A stretch of 64,000 bases of DNA. Source: Mixophyes australis. Lineage: Eukaryota > Chordata > Amphibia > Anura > Limnodynastidae. The notes beneath the pieces are model-generated. The model was not told the DNA's origin, did not search any database, and saw only the letters and a list, made by a program, of their open reading frames with translations. This document shows, one piece after another, positions 57,460 to 64,000 of this stretch. The stretch's first letter is position 1. Each line of letters opens with the position of its first letter. The stretch spans positions 79,073,369-79,137,368 of the forward strand of contig JAVHZZ010000006.1 in NCBI GenBank assembly GCA_036250195.1, in the 5' to 3' direction. A program made the translations under genes and the position numbers.

Positions 57460-60456
57460 CTACTGAGGCAAGATGTCGTCCTCATCCTCAACCTCTGATT
57501 CCTCTCCCCCTACAGTGTGTACTTCCTCCTCATCACACATTATCAATTCGTCCCCGCTGGACTCCACAACCACAGGTCCCTCTGTAGTATCTGGAGGGCA
57601 GTGCTGTACTTCATTGAGGAATTGATTATTCATTTTTATAAACATCATTTTTTCAACGTTGTGAGGAAGCAACCTCCTTCGCCGCTCACTGACCAGGTTC
57701 CCCGCTGCACTAAAAACTCTTTCCGAGTACACACTGGAGGGGGGACAACTCAGGTAAAATAGAGCCAGTTTGTACAGGGGCTTCCAAACTGCCTTTTTTT
57801 CCTGCCAGTAACAATATGGACTGTCTGACATGTCTACTTGGATGGTGTCAGCAAAGTAATCATCCACAATTTTTTCTATTGTCACAGCATCCAATGCAGC
57901 GAGAGTAGACATGTCTGCAATGGTTGGCAGGTCCTTCAGTCCGGACCAGATGTTATCAGCATCCCCGCCAGTGCCTCTTTTGGGAAAACTGAGCTTTTTC
58001 CTCGCAGCCATAGATGTGGAAGAAAATGAGGGTGGAGCTGTTGGCATGTCACGGTCCTCTTCAGAGGACAATCTCCTGACCAGCAGGTCTTTGCACCGCT
58101 GTAGACTTGTGTCCGCCGGAAACAGAGACACAACATACGCTTTAAACCGAGGATCGAGCACGGTGGCCAGAATGTATTCCTCTGACTTTAAAAGAGTGAC
58201 CACCCTCGGATCCTGGCAAAGCGTACGAAGGGCTACATCCACAAGAGCTACATGCTTGCTGTAATCGCAATGGCTTACCAGCTCCTCCCTCACTTTCTCC
58301 AGCTGCTTCTGCAACAGCCTGATCAGGGGAATGACCTGACTCAAGCTGGCAGTGTCGGAACTGACTTCTCGTGTGGCAAGTTCAAATGGCTGCAGAACCT
58401 TGCACAACACGGAAATCAGTCTCCACTGCGCTTGACTCAGGCGCATCCCCACTCCTTTGCCTATGTCGTAGGTGGCTGTGTAGGCCTGAATGGCCTTTTG
58501 CTGCTCCTCCATCCTCTGCAGCATATAGAGGGTGGAGTTCCAGCGCGTCACAACCTCTTGTTTGAGGTGATGGCAGGGCAGGTTCAAGCTTTTTTGATGT
58601 GCCTCTAGTCTGCGGTAGGCACTGGCTGAATGCCGAAAGTGTCCAGCAATTTTGCGGGCCACCGCAAGCATCTCCTGCACACCCCTGTCACTCTTGAGGT
58701 AATGCTGCACCACCAAATTAATGGTGTGGGCAAAACATGGGACGTGCTGGAAATTGCCCATATTTAATGCCCGCACAATGTTACTGGCATTGTCTGACAC
58801 CACAAATCCCCATGAGAGTCTAAGTGGGGTAAGCCACTGGGAGATAATTTCCCTCATTTTCTCTAATATGTTGTCAGCGTTGTGCCTCTTATTAAAGCCT
58901 GTAATGCACAATGTTGCCTGCCTTTGCATGAGCAGCCATTTTGTAGATGCTGCTACTGATGCAGCTGTTGCTGTTGCTGCGGAAGGGGATGCATCAACCC
59001 AGTGGGCTGTCACAGTCATATAGTCCTTCGTTTGCCCAGAACCACTTGTCCACATGTCCGTGGTTAAGTGGACAGTGGGTACAACCGCATTTTTAAGAGC
59101 ACTGAGGACACTTGATCGTACTTCTCTGTACATTTTTGGTATCGCCTGCCTAGTGAAGTGGAATCTCGAGGGGATTTGGTACCGGGGACACAATACCTCC
59201 ATCAACCCTCTAAATCCCACTCCACTGATGGCGGACACCGGGCGCACGTCTAACACCAACATTGCAGTTACAGCCGCAGTTATACGCTTTGCAATAGGGT
59301 GACTACTATCGTATTTGGTGGTCATGGCAAACGACTGTTGGACGGTCAATTGTTTGGTGAAAGACTTAGCGGTCTTACGACTTCCCCTCTGGGAAGATGA
59401 CCGACTAACAGCAGCAACAGCAGCAGTGGCAGTAGTAGGCGTACCGCTGCAGGATTCCTCGGATGAATCCCGTATTGAGGAGGACTCAGTCTGGCTGCTG
59501 ACTTGGGCTGCAGGACTGAATCTGATGGAGATTGTGGAGGAAGTTGACGAGGAGGGTGTTGCTGGTGTGTATCCAACTGGACCACGGGATTTAGGTGTCC
59601 CTGTACCGATGAGGGTCCTAGCCCCAGTTCCTGAACTAACCACTGAACTATGAAGGTTATTCAGGTGACGTATAAGGGAGGATGTTCCTAGGTGGGCAAG
59701 ATCCTTACCCCTGCTTATTTGAGCTTTACATAAGCTACATATTGCCATACATTGGTTGTCTGGATTTGGATAAAAATAACTCCAGACCGAAGAGGTGCAT
59801 TTTTTGGTCTTCTGACCAGGCATGACGATGGGCTTTTTCATCCCATGGACATCAGCTGTTTCCCCCCCTGGTGCCTCATTTACAATAACCACATCACCAT
59901 CCTCATCATCAAGTTCCTCCACAGCGCCAGCTACATCATCAATAGCCTCCTCCCGAGCCACCTCTTCCCGTACAGTGATGGGAAGGTCAGGCTTGACAAC
60001 CACCAACACGCTTGGACTCGCCTTGGGGATTTGTGATAATTTCTCTTTAGAAGGCAGAGTTGTTTGCTGTTTTGTTGCTGACAGCATAACTCTCTTCAAT
60101 TTTTTGTAGGGGGGGGGAGGAGGAGGAGGGCTAAGATCCGTGGGTGAAGCTGAACCACTAGTCATGAACACGGGCCAGGGCCTAAGCCGTTCCTTGCCAC
60201 TCCGTGTCGTAAATGGCATATTGGCAACTTTACGTTTCTCCTCAGATGATTTTAAGTTTCTCTTTTTGCTACTTTTTCTTAACTTGGGCTTTTTGGATTT
60301 TACATGCCCGGTACTACGAGATTGGGCATCGGGCTTGGAAGACGACGTTGATGGCATTTCATTGTCTATGTCATGACTAGTGGCAGCAGCTTCAGCATTA
60401 GGAGGAAGTGGGTCTTGATCTTTCCCTACTTTATCCTCCAAATTTTTGGTCTCCAT
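57460..60456 (-). CDS. hAT transposase with BED zinc finger (ZBED-like)
   Basis: 998 codons without interruption from ATG at 60456 (METKNLEDKVG). A GTG-initiated extension of four codons is possible but not expected in a eukaryote. Domains: a basic, Ser-rich N-terminus with a proline run (about 110-116); a BED finger at about 224-269 with ligands Cys240, Cys243, His264 and His269; an RNase H-like core with TTDMW (Asp467) and VVSDNASN (Asp555), followed by CFAH; TRWNSTLYML near 637-646; and the C-terminal hAT dimerisation region with YSERVFSAAGNLVSERR at about 910-926. An acidic tail follows. The protein should cut and join the element's own ends in the nucleus. Frame, motifs and matching termini argue for an active or recently active transposase rather than a domesticated gene. 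Confidence 0.93.
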   Translation of the reverse strand: METKNLEDKVGKDQDPLPPNAEAAATSHDIDNEMPSTSSSKPDAQSRSTGHVKSKKPKLRKSSKKRNLKSSEEKRKVANMPFTTRSGKERLRPWPVFMTSGSASPTDLSPPPPPPPYKKLKRVMLSATKQQTTLPSKEKLSQIPKASPSVLVVVKPDLPITVREEVAREEAIDDVAGAVEELDDEDGDVVIVNEAPGGETADVHGMKKPIVMPGQKTKKCTSSVWSYFYPNPDNQCMAICSLCKAQISRGKDLAHLGTSSLIRHLNNLHSSVVSSGTGARTLIGTGTPKSRGPVGYTPATPSSSTSSTISIRFSPAAQVSSQTESSSIRDSSEESCSGTPTTATAAVAAVSRSSSQRGSRKTAKSFTKQLTVQQSFAMTTKYDSSHPIAKRITAAVTAMLVLDVRPVSAISGVGFRGLMEVLCPRYQIPSRFHFTRQAIPKMYREVRSSVLSALKNAVVPTVHLTTDMWTSGSGQTKDYMTVTAHWVDASPSAATATAASVAASTKWLLMQRQATLCITGFNKRHNADNILEKMREIISQWLTPLRLSWGFVVSDNASNIVRALNMGNFQHVPCFAHTINLVVQHYLKSDRGVQEMLAVARKIAGHFRHSASAYRRLEAHQKSLNLPCHHLKQEVVTRWNSTLYMLQRMEEQQKAIQAYTATYDIGKGVGMRLSQAQWRLISVLCKVLQPFELATREVSSDTASLSQVIPLIRLLQKQLEKVREELVSHCDYSKHVALVDVALRTLCQDPRVVTLLKSEEYILATVLDPRFKAYVVSLFPADTSLQRCKDLLVRRLSSEEDRDMPTAPPSFSSTSMAARKKLSFPKRGTGGDADNIWSGLKDLPTIADMSTLAALDAVTIEKIVDDYFADTIQVDMSDSPYCYWQEKKAVWKPLYKLALFYLSCPPSSVYSERVFSAAGNLVSERRRRLLPHNVEKMMFIKMNNQFLNEVQHCPPDTTEGPVVVESSGDELIMCDEEEVHTVGGEESEVEDEDDILPQ

Positions 60457-60476
60457 TATATGTAGCACAAGATACT

Positions 60477-61692
60477 GCAGAATGTGTGAACTTGGTAATA
60501 TTGCAGTACCAATGGACTTATACTGCTGGATTGGTTTTGCAAATTTGGTTATAATTATTATATATATTTTTTTTTTTTTTTTTTTTATTTTTTTTTACTT
60601 TTTTCTTATTTTTAAAAAACTTGGGAATAGTGGGGAAATAACTATGCCCTTAGAAGCACAGAGCACAGGACACAGCACCACTGGACTGAACAGGACACGG
60701 CACAGGACCCAGCAGCACTACGGAACTCAGCAGGACAGAGCACAGGACACAGCACCACTGGACTGATACTGCAGAATGTGTGAACTTGGTAATATTGCAG
60801 TACCAATGGACTTATAATGCTGGATTGGTTTTGCAAATTTGGTTATAATTATTATATATTTTTTTTTTTTTAAATTTTTTATTATTTTTTACTTTTTTAT
60901 TTTTTAAAAACTTGGGAATAATGGGGAAAAAACTATGCCCTTAGAAGCACAGAGCACAGGACACAGCACCACTGGACTGAACAGGACACGGCACAGGACC
61001 CAGCAGCACTACGGAACTCAGCAGGACAGAGCACAGGACACAGCACCACTGGACTGATACTGCAGAATGTGTGAACTTGGTAATATTGCAGTACCAATGG
61101 ACTTATAATGCTGGATTGGTTTTGCAAATTTGGTTATAATTATTATATATTTTTTTTTTTTTAAATTTTTTATTATTTTTTACTTTTTTATTTTTTAAAA
61201 ACTTGGGAATAATGGGGAAAAAACTATGCCCTTAGAAGCACAGAGCACAGGACACAGCACCACTGGACTGAACAGGACACGGCACAGGATCCAGCAGCAC
61301 TACGGAACTCAGCAGGACAGAGCACAGGACACAGCACCACTGGACTGATACTGCAGAATGTGTAAACTTTGTAATATTGCAGTACCACTGGACTTTTACT
61401 GCTGAATGTGTGAACTTGGTAATATTGCAGTACCAATGGGCTTATACTGCAGGATTGGTTGTGAAAATTTTGTGGTAATTAAAAAATATTAAAGTAGTTT
61501 TTGGTATTTTTTAAAATAACTTTTTTTTATTTTTTTAAACACAGGGGAATATTGGGGAAATAACTATGCCCTTAGAAGCACAGAGCACAGGACACAGCAC
61601 CACTGGACTGAACAGGACACAGCACAGGACCCAGCAGCACCACTGACCTCAGAAGGACAGAGCACAGCACACAGCACCACTGGACTGATACT
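60477..61692. repeat. Tandem array of about 291-340 bp units upstream of the transposase
   Basis: GCAGAATGTGTGAACTTGG recurs at 60477 and 60771, then at 61062 and (one or two changes) 61353; a last shared GCAGAA lies at 61693. Steps are 294, 291, 291 and 340 bp. Each unit carries a T/A-rich tract and an AGCACAGGACACAGCACCAC block. On the minus strand the array lies between the TATA-type promoter and the transposase ATG, so it should form the leader or an intron. Confidence 0.9.
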
Positions 61693-61835
61693 GCAGAACA
61701 CAGCACAGCACAGCACAGCACAGCACAGCACAGCACTAAACAGCACAGCACAGCACAGCACTAAACAGCACAGAACTAAACAGCACAGAACTAAACAGCA
61801 CAGAACTAAACAGCACAGAACTAAACAGCACAGAG
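61693..61835. repeat. CAGCA / ACTAAACAGCACAGA simple tandem repeats
   Basis: Five-base CACAG units grade into 15-bp ACTAAACAGCACAGA units. The MITE at 40420 has a short GTGCTGTGCTGTGC remnant at the matching place. Confidence 0.85.
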
Positions 61836-61880
61836 GACCACCTAACACACCCTCCCTCTACCCTGATCAATGCCCGAGTG

Positions 61881-61910
61881 AAGATGGCGGCGACTAGCGG
61901 GGAATTTATA
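61881..61910 (-). promoter_or_regulatory. hAT core promoter: TATA box and YY1-like motif
   Basis: On the minus strand TATAAATT (61910-61903) is followed 11 bp later by GCCGCCATCTT (61891-61881), the YY1 consensus. An expected start about 25-30 bp below the TATA would overlap the YY1 word. Both motifs are kept in the MITE at 40420 (40598-40608 for the YY1 word). Confidence 0.6.
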
Positions 61911-62069
61911 GGATCCGAGTATCGCGAGATCCGACAACGGGATTATGAGTCAGAGCCTCAGTTTCACTTTTGAATTTGGCGCCAATACCCGGATCTGTCT
62001 CGGATCCGACTCGGATCCGCAACGTTCGGGTGGGCTCGGATTTCAAAAATCCGAGTGCGCTCATCCCTA
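61911..62069. promoter_or_regulatory. Right terminal and subterminal region of the hAT
   Basis: GGATCCGA-type words recur many times before the terminal TCATCCCTA, with CTCGCGAGATCCG nearby. Likely transposase-binding end; the role is inference. Confidence 0.5.
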
Positions 62070-62084
62070 ATTTATTCACTATTA

Positions 62085-62310
62085 TTTTTCTCTATTTATA
62101 TAGTACCAATGTATTCACTGTACTTTGAGAAACGGTTATTCAAGCATATAAGTTCCTGGCCAAATAGAGCTTACAATTTAAATTCCCTACCACATTCAGT
62201 AGCCAATTAACCCATGTGTCTTTGGACAACAAAGGGAAATCAGGGTGCCTGAATGAAACCCACACAAACACAGGACACTGTACAAATACCACACATAAGA
62301 AGACAGAGGT
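62085..62310 (-). repeat. Highly diverged V-SINE
   Basis: TATTTATATAGTACCAATGT, GAGCTTACAATTTAAATTCC, CAGCCAATTAACCCATG and AACCCACACAAACACAGG follow the V-SINE order in reverse orientation with many changes. Confidence 0.65.
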
Positions 62311-63379
62311 CTAATTAGGAGCGAAGGAACATAAACACCAAGGGTGGCCGAACCTGCACTAAGTAGGATAAGAGAGGGGGGCTAAAGGGAAATTGAATAG
62401 GAATATCAGGTATGAAATGGAGGGGGAGCTGGTTAGGAATGAACCAATGGAGAAGGAGAGGAAGGAGTAAATGGTGGCTGGAAGGGATTATAGGTGTTTA
62501 AATAAGGGAATCAAGGTGAACAAAGTAGAATTGTTTTTCAGAATTCTGACCCAGCCATGCCACAGTAGGTGTTATAGGTTGTAATGTATTAACGTGCTTT
62601 ATTTGCATACGAGGCACAGCAAGGCAGAAAAGCACTGCAGTCAGTGGCTATGCGGAGCGCAAGTGGTGGCCATGAGGATACCCTCCTTTTAAAGTGCGGC
62701 TGAAATGCTCAGTACCACCCTTATGGGGGATCTTGTAAAAAGCCAGGATAAAGGGGGGTGGGATCCCCAGAACCTGAATGCACCAGGGGACATGAAGAGC
62801 TCACTCTTATTTTATGTGATTTATGGTTATGGCTGGAGCTGTTTTTCTTTGCAACCATTTCAAAAGATTTATTAAAAAAAAGCTGTGACCAATCTATCTC
62901 ATGTAATTATTTCAGGGAAAAGGAGGAAGATCACAAAAAAGGGTGGCCATCATCCGTTAGGCAATCTATGGCATCCTGGTTGGACTCAAACAGTGCTAAT
63001 ACCTGTGCCATAAAACAATTATGGTGCATACTTATGTGGGCCCAAAATATGTTTGCCCCTACTGTGAAAACCTCATTGAGTCTCATTTATGAAGAGCTTT
63101 GGATGCACATAGCAAAACCACTTGGTTTTGCACTGATTGCTGGATGACCGTTTGTACACACAACAAGCTGCACCCTCTGTTCTCAGTAATGTTCTTGGGA
63201 AACATCACTGCAATCTAAAACTGTACCTAGGTGTCCAAAGAGCCCAAAAAAATTGAAGAGGTGTATTGTGCAAATGTGTTAATGTCACATCAAAGTCCAA
63301 CCTCCTAGCACTTTAAATTAAAATGTTTGGCTTAGCCTCATTTACAGCGTAAATTGATCACGAGAATGAGAAGACATCT
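62311..63379. other. Unrecognised sequence
   Basis: A plus-strand open frame at 62758-63147 shows no domain and no splice context, and is not called. Confidence 0.45.
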
Positions 63380-63567
63380 GGGGGTAAATGTATTAACCTC
63401 CGGTTTCTTCAACTCCCCCGAGTTCGGCGTCTACGGCGCTTAAATTTAAAGCGGCGCTGCCTTGTAAAGGGAAGTTTCCCTTTACAAGGCAGCGCCGCTT
63501 TAAATTTAAGCGCCGAAGACGCCGAACTCGCGGGAGTTGAAGAAACCGGAGGTTTATACATTTATCC
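63380..63567. mobile_element. Near-perfect palindromic MITE, 188 bp
   Basis: Ends GGGGGTAAATGTATTAACC and (complement) GGATAAATGTATAAACC. The arms of about 75 bp from CCTCCGGTTTCTTCAACTCC inward are almost exact inverted copies, meeting at GGGAAGTTTCCC. The termini resemble the 11112 and 30030 elements although the core differs. Confidence 0.75.
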
Positions 63568-64000
63568 TCTGGACTGATTTTTATTACATTTGTCACTTTT
63601 TGTTTGTGAACCTTTTAATTATATCACTTGGATCGCACCTATAAATGTGGATCCCACCAAAGTGCATAATAAAGGTGCAAAAAGTATAGGAAGAAAATGC
63701 CACCACCTTGTTCTGTAAAATCTGGGCAAAGTTCATGGTAGGAACAAAGTTAACTTTGCAGTTGGTCATTTTACGCTTTGTAAATGACCTCCATAGTGTT
63801 CTATTAATCGCTGTTCTGATGTCCAACTGGTTTTACCTTTTTGCAGAGCTGTCAGGACAATACACCACTATCAACTCTATAACCACCCATGATTACAAAT
63901 TCTTCCCATATTTCACACTATATGTAGCCTTGCTGTTTAACTCTTTATAGGCTATTGTCCTTTTACCCATTTGTGCTCGGAGAATAGCGCAAAACTCACA
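63568..64000. other. Unrecognised sequence at the window edge
   Basis: No supported gene or element. Confidence 0.45.

Larger units (their letters stand above)
54242..62069 (-). mobile_element. Complete autonomous-type hAT transposon, 7828 bp
   Basis: Ends TAGGGATGTGCACC (left) and, on the other strand, TAGGGATGAGCGCA (right). ATTTATTC is duplicated exactly at 54234-54241 and 62070-62077, the 8-bp signature of hAT insertion. Inside, on the minus strand, is an uninterrupted transposase gene (57460-60456). The right (5') end has a TATA and YY1-like promoter and an array of about 291-bp units. The left (3') end has 90-bp and 540-bp arrays and transposase-derived relics. Both termini are rich in TCGGATT/GGATCCGA words. 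The intact frame and duplication suggest recent activity. Confidence 0.93.

Noticed and set aside
57460..60456. Domesticated ZBED host gene
   Set aside because: The gene sits exactly between matching transposon ends with an 8-bp duplication and has no introns or host-like context, so a resident transposon is the simpler reading.
60457..60468. Four-codon upstream extension of the transposase starting at GTG
   Set aside because: GTG is not a normal start in animals; the in-frame ATG at 60456 is used instead.
62758..63147. 129-codon plus-strand open frame
   Set aside because: No recognisable domain, no splice context and ordinary base composition; likely chance.

Overview
The window looks like vertebrate nuclear DNA, most likely from a frog or another amphibian with a large, transposon-rich genome. 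It is AT-rich, has long introns, and contains many V-SINE copies with an ATAAATAAATGATGATG-type tail, hAT and Tc1/mariner elements and their MITEs, CR1-like and L1/Tx1-like LINEs, and a Penelope-like relic. The species assignment is inference from repeat content and from one recognisable host gene.

The host gene is FSCN2 (retinal fascin) on the minus strand. It can be rebuilt exactly from five coding exons: 52855-52030, 25666-25510, 24662-24541, 22881-22714 and 20933-20728. All four introns are GT-AG and all phases match. The product is 492 residues, the usual length of this protein. Intron 1 is about 26.4 kb and holds most of the repeats. A candidate promoter with TATA-like and CRX-like motifs lies just above 52.86 kb, and a candidate polyadenylation signal lies at 20117-20122. 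A possible single exon of an unidentified plus-strand gene lies at 6264-6352.

Region 1-20 kb (downstream of FSCN2) is mostly unrecognised sequence with MITEs, V-SINE pieces and microsatellites. It also has a 1.6-kb hAT element (18320-19909) whose interior has expanded into a CT-rich minisatellite. Region 20-53 kb is FSCN2 and its introns. Within intron 1, 41.4-45.5 kb is a nest: an old CR1-like LINE is broken up by a hAT MITE, another dispersed repeat, and an L1-like fragment that itself carries a V-SINE. At 46.2-47.6 kb is a Penelope-like relic with a GIY-YIG endonuclease segment, and at 48.8-49.9 kb is a large foldback.

The most notable object is a complete hAT transposon of 7,828 bp at 54242-62069. 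It has a perfect 8-bp target duplication (ATTTATTC) and an uninterrupted 998-codon BED-finger hAT transposase. Both flanks carry tandem arrays: 540-bp units that are nearly identical on the left, and about 291-bp units just upstream of the transposase. The left flank also contains decayed pieces of transposase coding sequence. A 418-bp internally deleted relative with matching ends and its own 8-bp duplication sits at 40420-40837, inside a dead Tc1 element. Together they look like a recently mobile autonomous/non-autonomous pair.
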